Assembly (NCBI RefSeq): GCF_016881065.1
Contig: NZ_WXYN01000046.1
Location: 20,790 to 84,789, forward strand
Length of the DNA stretch: 64,000 bases
Direction: 5' to 3'
Source of the DNA: Planococcus soli
GTDB taxonomy: Bacteria > Bacillota > Bacilli > Bacillales_A > Planococcaceae
A program made the translations under genes and the position numbers. This document shows, piece by piece, positions 9,118-17,235 of the stretch. The notes below the pieces were generated by a model. That model worked only from the letters and a program-made list of their open reading frames with translations. It was not told the DNA's origin and did no database searches. Position 1 is the first letter of the stretch. Every line of letters begins with the position of its first letter.

Positions 9118-9930
9118 ATGAGCAAAAACAAAGATTATTACACTCAATCCAACTTCAACGATTCACAGTATAACAAGGATTACTATTCGCAAGGCGGCCA
9201 GAACAGCGGCCAGAATTATCAGCAGAGCGATTATGTACCACAATCATACGGAGCTTCTAACCGCTACGACGATCTTTACGATTACGAAGAATCAGGCGGA
9301 GGCTCAAGTTTCCTAGTTGGAATTCTGGTCGGCGGGATTGTTGGAGCTGCGGCTGCATTATTCCTTGCACCTAAATCCGGCAAAGAATTTCAGGCTGATT
9401 TAAAGACGCAAGCTACTACGCTGAAAGAAAAAGCGTCTCAGCAGTCGGATTCGTCTAATGATGATTCAGCTGGCTTTGCGCAGCAATTAAAAGACCAGTC
9501 CACTAAAGTGGTTGATAAAGTGAAAAACCTTAAAGGCGGAAACTCGCCTATGGACGATGGCACTGCTTCTTCAGAAGGAGAGGAGTCAATCGACATCCAC
9601 TCAACGGTTCAAAACACTCCGAACAAATCAGATAGCAAAGGTTCTGATGCATTCACTTCTACTGCCAATGCTTTAAAAGAAGCGGTTGAAGAAGTTAAAG
9701 AAGAAAAGAAATCAGATTCAACTTCATCAACAGCTGGCAGCACAGGCAGCAGCACGAACAGCAACAATGCAAATTCAAGCAAAGGTCCAAACACGACCAG
9801 CAACAACAACAGCAATAAGTCGTCAAACTCAAGCAATAACAGCAACAACAGCAACAACAGCAACAAATCATCATCAAATGCTTCAAGCAACAGCTCGTCT
9901 ACTAGCAATAACTTCAACAAAAAGAATTAA
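9118..9930 (+). CDS. ytxH: YtxH domain-containing stress protein
   Basis: A 270-aa protein. Residues 1-60 are Tyr/Gln/Asn-rich and disordered; residues 62-90 hold the YtxH signature, a Gly-rich hydrophobic helix (FLVGILVGGIVGAAAALFLA) followed by PKSGKEF; residues 90-200 are a charged, helix-prone region; the last ~70 are almost entirely Ser/Asn, encoded by repeats of AAC and AGC. B. subtilis YtxH is only about 150 aa, so the C-terminal tail is an expansion. Second gene of the sigma-B-type operon, 40 bases behind ytxG. Function unknown beyond membrane-associated stress protein. Confidence 0.9.
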   Translation: MSKNKDYYTQSNFNDSQYNKDYYSQGGQNSGQNYQQSDYVPQSYGASNRYDDLYDYEESGGGSSFLVGILVGGIVGAAAALFLAPKSGKEFQADLKTQATTLKEKASQQSDSSNDDSAGFAQQLKDQSTKVVDKVKNLKGGNSPMDDGTASSEGEESIDIHSTVQNTPNKSDSKGSDAFTSTANALKEAVEEVKEEKKSDSTSSTAGSTGSSTNSNNANSSKGPNTTSNNNSNKSSNSSNNSNNSNNSNKSSSNASSNSSSTSNNFNKKN

Positions 9931-9946
9931 TCTGGGAGCGGTTTAG

Positions 9947-10276
9947 ATGAAAAACTTAGTGCAAGTAAACAGTCTGGACAGTTTAAAACAGGCAGTGGGG
10001 CACAATCAGCATTATTGGCTGTTTAAGCATAGCAGTACATGTCCTGTATCTGCTGAAGCGTGGAATGAATTTAACGAATATTGTTCGTTGCATCCCAACC
10101 AAATCTTTTTGTATCTAGTAGTACAGGAAGATCGCGAATTCTCTCAAGCGATTGAAGAGATTACGGGCATCAAGCATGAATCGCCCCAATTGTTCCATTT
10201 TACGAGTCAAAAAGTAGACTGGCACGCTTCCCATAACAAGATTAAAAGACAATCTATGCAGGAATTTATCGCCTGA
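9947..10276 (+). CDS. ytxJ: bacillithiol system redox-active protein YtxJ
   Basis: A 109-aa thioredoxin-fold protein with a monothiol active site in HSSTCPVSAEAW (Cys near 29), the pattern of the YtxJ bacilliredoxin-like family; monothiol proteins of this sort are thought to remove bacillithiol from S-bacillithiolated proteins. The cis-Pro loop lies at HESPQLF. It is 16 bases behind ytxH and ends the operon at a clear terminator. No signal sequence. Biochemical role is by family only. Confidence 0.9.
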   Translation: MKNLVQVNSLDSLKQAVGHNQHYWLFKHSSTCPVSAEAWNEFNEYCSLHPNQIFLYLVVQEDREFSQAIEEITGIKHESPQLFHFTSQKVDWHASHNKIKRQSMQEFIA

Positions 10277-10278
10277 GA

Positions 10279-10310
10279 AAAAGCCGAAGCCTTGGTGCTT
10301 CGGCTTTTTT
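10279..10310 (+). terminator. rho-independent terminator of ytxGHJ
   Basis: Arms AAAAGCCGAAGC / GCTTCGGCTTTT, loop CTTGGT, T run. Confidence 0.93.
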
Positions 10311-10324
10311 GGTCTGAAAAACAC

Positions 10325-10346
10325 TTTAGCGCGTTGAAGCGCTAAA
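10325..10346 (+). repeat. perfect 8-bp inverted repeat upstream of aroA
   Basis: TTTAGCGC-6-GCGCTAAA, followed by ATATTTT. It lies between the ytxJ terminator and the aroA promoter (-10 at 10379), about 10 bases upstream of the -35. It may be a second terminator or an operator. Confidence 0.5.
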
Positions 10347-10355
10347 ATATTTTCC

Positions 10356-10384
10356 GTGACTTTCCCGAATTGTTTGCTTATAAT
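10356..10384 (+). promoter_or_regulatory. candidate sigma-A promoter of aroA
   Basis: GTGACT (10356-10361), 17-base spacer and a perfect TATAAT (10379-10384); start codon 63 bases downstream. Confidence 0.65.
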
Positions 10385-10446
10385 AGTCCTATCATGATAA
10401 TATGAGTCACCTGCAAAAGGTAATTCGCGAAAGGGGAAGTTATAGA

Positions 10447-11532
10447 ATGAGTAATTTAGAGTTAGAGCAACTAAGAGAAAAAGTGGACGCAGTCAACCTG
10501 CAGATTCTGTCTCTGATCAATGAGAGAGCTTCCGTGATTCAGGACATCGGAAAATTGAAAGAAAAGCAAGGAGTTGACCGTTACGATCCGTTGCGGGAAC
10601 GCCACATGCTGAACTTGCTGAAAGATAATAATGACGGTCCGTTAGAACAGAAGACCGTTGATCATATTTTCAAAGAAATCTTCAAATCGGCCCTGAATAT
10701 GCAAGAAGAAGATACACGTAAAGCATTATTGGTTTCGCGTAAAAAGAAAGCCGAAGATACCGTTATCAATATCAATGGCGAGCAAGTCGGTGCTGGTGAT
10801 CCTTCATTCATCTTCGGTCCATGTGCAGTAGAATCACAAGAGCAAGTTTCAAAAGTTGCAGAAGCTATTGGAGCAAAAGGTTTGAAAATGATCCGTGGTG
10901 GAGCTTACAAGCCGCGCACATCGCCTTACGATTTCCAAGGTCTTGGATTAGATGGTTTGAAGATGCTAAAAAAAGCTGCAGACCAGTACAATCTAGCTGT
11001 TGTTTCAGAAATCGTAACGCCAGGACATCTCGAAGCTGCTCTTGATTATGTGGATGTGGTCCAAGTCGGAGCTCGCAACATGCAAAACTTTGAATTGCTG
11101 AAAGCAGTGGGTTCGATCAACAAACCGGTTTTATTAAAGCGTGGTATGTCGGCAACTATTGAAGAATTCATCAACGCAGCTGAATACATTATCGCTTCAG
11201 GAAATGAAAACATTATCCTATGTGAACGTGGTATCCGCACATACGAAAAAGCGACTCGCAACACACTCGATATTTCTGCAGTGCCAATCTTGAAACAAGA
11301 AACGCATCTTCCGGTATTTGTTGACGTAACTCACTCAACAGGCCGCCGTGACCTATTGCTGCCAGCAGCTAAAGCTGCGATCGCAATTGGAGCAGATGGC
11401 GTAATGGCTGAGGTTCATCCGGATCCGGCAGTAGCATTATCCGATGCTCAACAGCAAATGGATTTAGGCCAATTCGATGAATACTACGATGCACTAATGA
11501 AATTCATGAAACAGTATGAATTGAAAATATAA
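10447..11532 (+). CDS. aroA: bifunctional chorismate mutase / DAHP synthase (AroA, Bacillus type)
   Basis: A 361-aa fusion enzyme. Residues about 1-90 are an AroQ-type helical chorismate mutase ([30 protein letters not shown]); residues about 95-361 are the type I-beta DAHP synthase ([44 protein letters not shown]), which condenses PEP with erythrose 4-phosphate at the entry of the shikimate pathway. In Bacillus the mutase domain serves as the feedback sensor for chorismate/prephenate. An upstream in-frame ATG at 10402 lacks a ribosome site; ATG 10447 follows AAAGGGGA and gives the family length. Confidence 0.96.
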   Translation: MSNLELEQLREKVDAVNLQILSLINERASVIQDIGKLKEKQGVDRYDPLRERHMLNLLKDNNDGPLEQKTVDHIFKEIFKSALNMQEEDTRKALLVSRKKKAEDTVININGEQVGAGDPSFIFGPCAVESQEQVSKVAEAIGAKGLKMIRGGAYKPRTSPYDFQGLGLDGLKMLKKAADQYNLAVVSEIVTPGHLEAALDYVDVVQVGARNMQNFELLKAVGSINKPVLLKRGMSATIEEFINAAEYIIASGNENIILCERGIRTYEKATRNTLDISAVPILKQETHLPVFVDVTHSTGRRDLLLPAAKAAIAIGADGVMAEVHPDPAVALSDAQQQMDLGQFDEYYDALMKFMKQYELKI

Positions 11533-11537
11533 GCCTG

Positions 11538-11570
11538 AAAAGCCGGATAAACTCCGGCTTTTCTTTTTTT
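11538..11570 (+). terminator. rho-independent terminator of aroA
   Basis: Arms AAAAGCCGGA / TCCGGCTTTT, 5-base loop, then a long T run. Confidence 0.92.
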
Positions 11571-11572
11571 AG

Positions 11573-11602
11573 TTGATATTACTGAAGAATTTGTCGTATG
11601 AT
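11573..11602 (+). promoter_or_regulatory. candidate sigma-A promoter of ccpA
   Basis: TTGATA (11573-11578), 18-base spacer, TATGAT (11597-11602), placed 31 bases before the ccpA start. Confidence 0.7.
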
Positions 11603-11632
11603 TAGAGAAAGACTGGAAAAGGAGGGCGCACA

Positions 11633-12631
11633 ATGACCGTTACGATATACGATGTGGCAAGAGAGGCGAACGTTTCGATGGCTACTGTGTCACGTGTAGT
11701 TAATGCCAATCAAAACGTAAAACCTGCCACAAGAAAGAAAGTACTGAAAGTAATAGAAGAATTGGGCTATCGTCCAAATGCTGTTGCTCGTGGACTTGCA
11801 AGCAAGAAGACAACGACGGTCGGCGTCATCATACCCGATATTTCCAATAGCATGTATGCTGAATTGGCCCGTGGAATTGAAGATATCGCTACAATGTACC
11901 GCTACAATATCATTTTATCGAACTCGGATCAGAACCAAAATAAGGAACTTCAGTTATTGGAGACAATGCTCGGAAAACAAGTGGATGGAATCGTCTTTAT
12001 GAGTGATGTAATTTCAACTGAACTTCTTTATGAAATGGAACGTTCTCCAACACCAATCGTCCTGGCGGGTTCAATTGACGAATCCGCAGCGATTGCTTCG
12101 GTCAACATTGACTATTATGGTGCTGCTTATGAAGCTGTTAAGAAGTTTATCGAAAATGGCCATAAGAAAATTGCTTTTGTTTCAGGTCCGTTAACGTCAA
12201 TGATCAACAAAGAATACAAGCTCAAAGCTTATAAAGAGGCTTTGGCGGATGCAGGAATCGACTTCGATGAGAATTTGGTTGTGGAATGCAACAATTCTTA
12301 CGATGAAGGTATCGAGTCTGTTCAAACTTTGGCGCCATTCGAACCGACTGCTTATTTTGTCAGCAACGATGAAATGTCAATCGGGGTAATACATGGTTTG
12401 GAAGAACAGGGTAAAAAAATACCTTCAGATGCAGAAGTCATCAGCTATGAAAATTCCAAGCTGGCGCGCATGGCACGCCCAATGCTGACATCTGTCGCAT
12501 TCCCGTTGTATGATATCGGTGCGGTCTCTATGCGTTTATTGACAAAGTATATGAACAATGAAGAAATTGAAGAAAAACAAGTCATTCTTCCATACCGGAT
12601 CGAAGAAAGACAATCGACCAAAAACGATTAA
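11633..12631 (+). CDS. ccpA: catabolite control protein A (CcpA), LacI family
   Basis: A 332-aa global carbon regulator that binds cre sites when complexed with HPr(Ser-P). Residues 1-60 hold the LacI-type helix-turn-helix and hinge ([32 protein letters not shown]); residues 61-332 are the periplasmic-binding-like dimerisation and co-repressor domain. The position downstream of aroA and upstream of the acu genes is the B. subtilis order. It starts 6-7 bases after AAAGGAGG. Two plausible cre targets lie in this window (25890 and 63730). Confidence 0.97.
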   Translation: MTVTIYDVAREANVSMATVSRVVNANQNVKPATRKKVLKVIEELGYRPNAVARGLASKKTTTVGVIIPDISNSMYAELARGIEDIATMYRYNIILSNSDQNQNKELQLLETMLGKQVDGIVFMSDVISTELLYEMERSPTPIVLAGSIDESAAIASVNIDYYGAAYEAVKKFIENGHKKIAFVSGPLTSMINKEYKLKAYKEALADAGIDFDENLVVECNNSYDEGIESVQTLAPFEPTAYFVSNDEMSIGVIHGLEEQGKKIPSDAEVISYENSKLARMARPMLTSVAFPLYDIGAVSMRLLTKYMNNEEIEEKQVILPYRIEERQSTKND

Positions 12632-12659
12632 TAGCGAATTCCGCTTAAATAGTAATTGC

Positions 12660-12693
12660 AAAAGCTGACTGGACGAAAACCCAGTCAGCTTTT
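12660..12693 (+). terminator. rho-independent terminator of ccpA
   Basis: Arms AAAAGCTGACTGG / CCAGTCAGCTTTT with an 8-base loop. Confidence 0.88.
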
Positions 12694-12756
12694 GTCGTTT
12701 ATTCAGTTGGTTGTTCGATATGGACAACTTATTTTTAGTTTCTATAAGTAAAGCTG

Positions 12757-12788
12757 CAGAGCCAACGGAATTATTTCCGTTGGCTCTG
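12757..12788 (-). terminator. hairpin between convergent ccpA and acuC
   Basis: Arms CAGAGCCAACGGAA / TTCCGTTGGCTCTG with a 4-base loop, 20 bases beyond the acuC stop. The flanking T tract is poor on both strands, but the stem is long and the position suits the acuBC messages. Confidence 0.7.
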
Positions 12789-12807
12789 TTTTCTGCGTGT
12801 ATTCTTT

Positions 12808-13959
12808 TTAATTGTTGCGAATCATGTATAAAGCTTTGTTAAGCATTTGAAGATTTTTATCGGTAATTTCCGATTTTCGGGGAATGGCTTGATACATATT
12901 CGGTGGATCTTCCCACGTATCGATCAATTTGACCGGTGATTCCGGCTGCCATTGTTCTATCCAGGATTCGGGCAATTTGCCGGAAGGGATTGGGAAATTG
13001 TTCATTTCCAGCCAAATTAGGGACCACGCACGGGGGACAACCCGCCATATATCATAACCGCCGCCGCCAACGGCTATCCAACGGCCCTCACAATACTCAT
13101 GAGCGAGTTCGTGAGCAATCCTGGGTATTTCCTTGTAAATATTCATAGTCCCGTATAAATGAGTCAGAGGGTCCAAATAATGGGCGTCTGCTCCGTTCTG
13201 TGTTAAAATGACATCCGGCTTAAAGAATTCGATAATTTCTTTCATCGATGTACGGTAGATTTCAAGAAAAGATTCATCTTCCGTAAACGCATCTATAGGA
13301 AAGTTGAAAGAAGTGCCATATCCTTGTCCGCTGCCGCGTTCATTAATATTGCCTGTCCCTGGAAAGAGATAGCGTCCCGTTTCATGGATCGAAACAGTGC
13401 AGACATCGGGATCATCGTAAAAGCTCCATTGAACTCCATCTCCATGGTGCGCATCGGTATCAATATACAATACGCGGGCATTGTATTTGGTTTTCAGGTA
13501 ATTGATGGCGACCGAACTGTCATTGTAGATGCAAAAGCCGGATGCTTTGCCTCGGAAGCCGTGGTGAAGTCCGCCGCCCAAATTTAGTGCGTGCTGTGCT
13601 TTGCCTTCCATAACATAATCGACAGCCGTTAATGTTCCCCCGACGAGCCGGGCGCTGGCTTCATGCATATTTTCAAAAATTGGCGTATCCTCAGTGCCGA
13701 TACCGTAGCTTTCGCCTGCTTCCGGTGTCACTTCGCCGCGGCTGGCCTTTTTGACAATATCGATATAGCGCCCATCATGGGCCAGCAACAGTTCTTCGTC
13801 AGTAGCAATCCTTGCAGGAACAATCAAATCATCTGGAAGCGCATTCATTTTTTTTAATAAATCAATGGTCAAAACGAGCCTTTTCTGGTTAAAAGGATGA
13901 GTTTCAGAAAATTTATACCCCAATTGATCTTCTGAAAAGATGAATACCGCATGTTTCAT
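12808..13959 (-). CDS. acuC: acetoin utilization protein AcuC (histone-deacetylase family)
   Basis: A 383-aa zinc-dependent class I-type deacetylase that removes acetyl groups from acetyl-CoA synthetase, reactivating it. Family motifs: ALNLGGGLHHGF, DTDAHHGDGVQW with the metal-binding Asp/His, and LTQNGADAHYLDPLTHL with the second Asp. A longer reading from 13986 is open, but the ATG at 13959 overlaps the acuB stop in an ATGA junction and gives the family length, so it is chosen. Last gene of acuABC, opposite the CcpA gene. Confidence 0.93.
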   Translation of the reverse strand: MKHAVFIFSEDQLGYKFSETHPFNQKRLVLTIDLLKKMNALPDDLIVPARIATDEELLLAHDGRYIDIVKKASRGEVTPEAGESYGIGTEDTPIFENMHEASARLVGGTLTAVDYVMEGKAQHALNLGGGLHHGFRGKASGFCIYNDSSVAINYLKTKYNARVLYIDTDAHHGDGVQWSFYDDPDVCTVSIHETGRYLFPGTGNINERGSGQGYGTSFNFPIDAFTEDESFLEIYRTSMKEIIEFFKPDVILTQNGADAHYLDPLTHLYGTMNIYKEIPRIAHELAHEYCEGRWIAVGGGGYDIWRVVPRAWSLIWLEMNNFPIPSGKLPESWIEQWQPESPVKLIDTWEDPPNMYQAIPRKSEITDKNLQMLNKALYMIRNN

Positions 13960-14600
13960 TCGTTCACTTGAGGCATGCTTGGCCATAGGACATCGAATCC
14001 TTCTTTACGCAGGTCGTTGATGATGGCGAGTGGGTTCATCGTCTGAACGCGGAAAACAAGAACTTTGTTGCTGCTGTTTTCTCTGTCGGGGTAAACGAGG
14101 ACACTCAGCACATTGACGTTCTGCTGATGAAATACTTTCGAAACTTCGTACAGGATGCCGGATCGGTTTTTTACACGCACTTCAATTTGCGAACCTGGCT
14201 GGTGTGCGCCGGTCAGTTCGATAAACGTATACAAAAGATCTGTTTCTGTCAGGAATCCGACAAGCTTTTCATTGCTGACAACGGGAATGCAGCCGATCTT
14301 CTGTTCATAAAAAATCATCGCCACTTCTTCTACAAAGTCGAGAGGGTGGGCAGTTATTGGATTGGGCGTCATAATTTCTGAAACATTCTTTTTATAAGGC
14401 TCGCCTTTTGGCGCAACCGTGAATCTTGAAGGAACCGCATCTTTTAGATCGCGGTCTGTGACGATGCCAACCACTTTGCCATCATCAACGACTGGTGCGT
14501 GGCGAATACGCTGTTCTTTGAATAGATGCATAACATCCTGTACTGTCTGATCAGATCTCAGCGTATGGACATCGGTTTTCATGATTTCTTCCACTAACAT
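13956..14600 (-). CDS. acuB: AcuB, CBS-ACT regulatory protein
   Basis: A 214-aa protein with tandem CBS domains (about residues 1-130: DVMHLFKEQRIRHAPVVDDGKVVGIVTDRDLK and IGCIPVVSNEKLVGFLTETDLL) and a C-terminal ACT domain (about 138-210, IEVRVKNRSGILYEVSKVF). CBS pairs usually bind adenine nucleotides, ACT domains small ligands, so it may sense energy or acetyl-CoA status for the AcuA/AcuC acetylation switch; its exact role is unknown. It is translationally coupled to acuC and follows acuA by about 23 bases. Confidence 0.93.
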   Translation of the reverse strand: MLVEEIMKTDVHTLRSDQTVQDVMHLFKEQRIRHAPVVDDGKVVGIVTDRDLKDAVPSRFTVAPKGEPYKKNVSEIMTPNPITAHPLDFVEEVAMIFYEQKIGCIPVVSNEKLVGFLTETDLLYTFIELTGAHQPGSQIEVRVKNRSGILYEVSKVFHQQNVNVLSVLVYPDRENSSNKVLVFRVQTMNPLAIINDLRKEGFDVLWPSMPQVNE

Positions 14601-14623
14601 AAGAACACCCCTTTTGTGTTAAC

Positions 14624-15259
14624 TCAATACATATAACGATTCATAAATCGCAGCTGATCGAACTTTTGGATGGATTCATTATCAACGCGGCTGCCAATTT
14701 TGGCCATCAGGCAGTTTGCCGGGTGCGAGCTGATTTCCGGATCGTCGGTAGCGTAGTATTCCAGCCCGCCGGCCTGCATCATTTTCTCCATGATTTTACG
14801 GTATTCCCATACATTCAAACCTGTACCTTTTAAATCCCAGTGCCAATAATACTCGGTTGTAATGACGATGAAATCCTCAAAGGCATCGTCCTGCATCGAC
14901 ACCTTCAGCAATGTTTTGCCGACGCCGCTGCCTCTGTACTTGGGAATGACTTCGATCGCCCCAAGTTCGATCAGGTTTTCCATTTTTCCTTCCGACCAGC
15001 GTTCAAGGGGATCAGGATAAAGGAATGTGACATAGCCCACAATCGTGTTGCCTTCCCGTGCAATTAAAATTCGGCCTTCCGGCAAGTCCGCAATTTCCGA
15101 AATAGCCTTGTGCTGCTGAGCGGGCGGCCGGAATGCGACCAGGTCTTCATGAAAATCCATTTCGATCAATTCTTTTCCGGGAATAGGGCCTTCAATGATT
15201 AAAGTGCCATGCTGAGTTTCCAGTTCCATAGAGTTGTACGTTTTTTTATGTTCCATCAT
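14624..15259 (-). CDS. acuA: AcuA, GNAT acetyltransferase acting on acetyl-CoA synthetase
   Basis: A 211-aa GNAT-fold enzyme that in B. subtilis acetylates the catalytic Lys of AcsA and switches it off. The acetyl-CoA loop is seen as IEVIPKYRGSGVGKTLL (about residues 110-126). Two adjacent ATGs (15259 and 15256) follow AGGTGGTGA; the first is given. First gene of the acuABC operon and divergent from its target acsA, a layout that fits joint control. Length agrees with B. subtilis AcuA (210 aa). Confidence 0.93.
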   Translation of the reverse strand: MMEHKKTYNSMELETQHGTLIIEGPIPGKELIEMDFHEDLVAFRPPAQQHKAISEIADLPEGRILIAREGNTIVGYVTFLYPDPLERWSEGKMENLIELGAIEVIPKYRGSGVGKTLLKVSMQDDAFEDFIVITTEYYWHWDLKGTGLNVWEYRKIMEKMMQAGGLEYYATDDPEISSHPANCLMAKIGSRVDNESIQKFDQLRFMNRYMY

Positions 15260-15424
15260 TTCACCACCTGTAGAATACAATTAGCTATATTATACATGAA
15301 CGAAAAGGGCATTTGGAAAAAAGCTGGTGAAAAAAGCTATATTTTCTAAAAAGTTAAAATAATTCGCAATCATTTGTGGCAATGTTGTAGAATATAAAGT
15401 AATCAATGCGAAAGGGTGATCAGG

Positions 15425-17143
15425 ATGAAAGTGGAAGCGTTACCAGCACGACAAGGAAATCATCAATTACATAATTACGAAGAAATTGCCGCCAGCTTCG
15501 ATTGGGCAGAAGTTGAGAAGGAGTTTAGTTGGTATGAAAGCGGCAAAGTCAATATGGCTCATGAAGCGATTGACCGGCATGCCGACTCCTACCGTAAAAA
15601 TAAAGTCGCGCTTTACTATAAAGATCAGAACAGAAATGAATCTTATACATTTTATGAAATGAAGCGCATGACGAACCGTGCAGCAAACTTGCTCGAATCG
15701 ACTTCGAATCTGAAAAAAGGGGACCGGATCTTTATTTTCATGCCGCGTTCTCCAGAGTTGTATTTCCTGATGTTCGGGGCGCTGAAAAAAGGGCTGATTG
15801 TAGGGCCGTTATTTGAAGCATTCATGGAAGGGGCTATTTACGACCGTCTTGATGACAGCGAAGCAAAATCAATCATCACGACACCAGAGCTGCTGGAGCG
15901 CGTGCCATTTGACCGTTTGCCTAAGTTGGAAACAATCTACCTGGTGGGAGAAAACATTGAAGAGCGGGAAGGCCATATTGATGTGATGAAGCATTTGCCG
16001 AACAGTTCCGATAAGTTTGAGCCCGAATGGCTTGATAAAGAAGATGGCTTGGTGCTGCATTATACATCGGGTTCTACTGGCAAGCCGAAAGGTGTTTTGC
16101 ATGCCCAATATGCAATGGTGCAGCAATACCAGACCGGCAAATGGGTTTTGGATTTTAATGAAACCGATATTTACTGGTGCACCGCAGATCCGGGCTGGGT
16201 AACCGGAACGGCATATGGCGTCTTCTCGCCGTGGCTGAATGGGGTAACCACTGTTATTTTAGGGGGCAGATTTTCTCCGGATGGCTGGTATAAAGCAATT
16301 GAAGATTTTGGCGTGACTGTGTGGTACAGCGCACCGACTGCATTCCGCATGCTTATGGGAGCAGGAGATGCCTTAGTGAAGGATTATGATTTATCGACTC
16401 TCCGCCATGTATTGTCAGTAGGGGAACCGTTAAATCCGGAAGTGGTCAGATGGGGAGCTCAAGTTTTTGATAAACGCATCCACGATACGTGGTGGATGAC
16501 AGAAACAGGTGCACAAACCATCTGCAACTATCCGTCGATGGACATAAAGCCAGGTTCTATGGGCAAACCGGTGCCGGGCATCAAAGTCGCAATTGTCGAT
16601 GACCAGGGCAATGAACTGCCGCCGAATCAAATGGGCAACTTGGCGATTGAAAAAGGATGGCCGTCGATGATGCGCCAGATCTGGAACAATCCGGCAAAAT
16701 ACGATTCCTATTTCCTGAAGGATAAGTGGTATGTATCGGGAGATTCAGCTTATATGGACGAAGAAGGCTATTTCTGGTTCCAAGGGCGGGTAGATGATGT
16801 CATCATGACTTCTGGTGAACGCGTCGGCCCATTCGAAGTAGAAAGCAAATTGCTGGAACATCCAGCAGTTGCAGAAGCAGGCGTGATCGGCAAGCCGGAT
16901 CCTGTCCGCGGTGAAATCATTAAAGCATTTGTTGCATTGGTTGATGGATATGAGCCGTCAGAAGAATTGGTGCAGGATATTCAGCAATTCGTCAAAAAAG
17001 GGCTGGCTGCCCATGCAGCTCCCCGTGAAATAGAGTTTAAGGACAAGCTTCCAAAAACTCGAAGCGGGAAAATTATGCGCCGAGTTTTGAAAGCTTGGGA
17101 GTTGGATTTGCCGACAGGCGATTTGTCTACAATGGAAGATTGA
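15425..17143 (+). CDS. acsA: acetyl-CoA synthetase AcsA
   Basis: A 572-aa ANL-family ligase making acetyl-CoA from acetate, ATP and CoA. Motifs: the P-loop-like YTSGSTGKPKGVLH, ADPGWVTGT, the adenylate motif DTWWMTETGAQ, SGDSAYMDEEGYFWFQGRVDDVI hinge, and the C-terminal PKTRSGKIMRR whose Lys is the AcuA acetylation site in B. subtilis. A GTG nine bases upstream is in frame, but ATG 15425 follows AAAGGGTG with good spacing and matches the 572-aa homologue. Divergent from acuABC. Confidence 0.96.
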   Translation: MKVEALPARQGNHQLHNYEEIAASFDWAEVEKEFSWYESGKVNMAHEAIDRHADSYRKNKVALYYKDQNRNESYTFYEMKRMTNRAANLLESTSNLKKGDRIFIFMPRSPELYFLMFGALKKGLIVGPLFEAFMEGAIYDRLDDSEAKSIITTPELLERVPFDRLPKLETIYLVGENIEEREGHIDVMKHLPNSSDKFEPEWLDKEDGLVLHYTSGSTGKPKGVLHAQYAMVQQYQTGKWVLDFNETDIYWCTADPGWVTGTAYGVFSPWLNGVTTVILGGRFSPDGWYKAIEDFGVTVWYSAPTAFRMLMGAGDALVKDYDLSTLRHVLSVGEPLNPEVVRWGAQVFDKRIHDTWWMTETGAQTICNYPSMDIKPGSMGKPVPGIKVAIVDDQGNELPPNQMGNLAIEKGWPSMMRQIWNNPAKYDSYFLKDKWYVSGDSAYMDEEGYFWFQGRVDDVIMTSGERVGPFEVESKLLEHPAVAEAGVIGKPDPVRGEIIKAFVALVDGYEPSEELVQDIQQFVKKGLAAHAAPREIEFKDKLPKTRSGKIMRRVLKAWELDLPTGDLSTMED

Positions 17144-17148
17144 TACTA

Positions 17149-17184
17149 AAAAGCGGTAGGATATTTATCCAGCCGCTTTTTTTT
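17149..17184 (+). terminator. rho-independent terminator of acsA
   Basis: Outer arms AAAAGCGG / CCGCTTTT enclosing a small GGATA/TATCC stem, then a T run. Confidence 0.85.
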
Positions 17185-17192
17185 GCAATGGA

Positions 17193-17228
17193 AAAAGCCC
17201 GATTCGCCAACTAGGCGAATCGGGCTTT
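17193..17228 (-). terminator. rho-independent terminator of the penicillin-binding protein gene
   Basis: Perfect arms AAAGCCCGATTCGCC / GGCGAATCGGGCTTT, loop of 5, with a T tract on the minus strand, directly beyond the stop codon. Confidence 0.93.
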
Positions 17229-17235
17229 GCCTGTG

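Noticed and set aside
9609-9920. Leu-rich minus-strand ORF opposite the ytxH tail
   Set aside because: Antisense reading of AAC/AGC repeats, no start signal.
15260-15424. Expected cre site between acuA and acsA
   Set aside because: B. subtilis has a cre in this divergent region, but no segment here keeps the central CG with flanking consensus on either strand.
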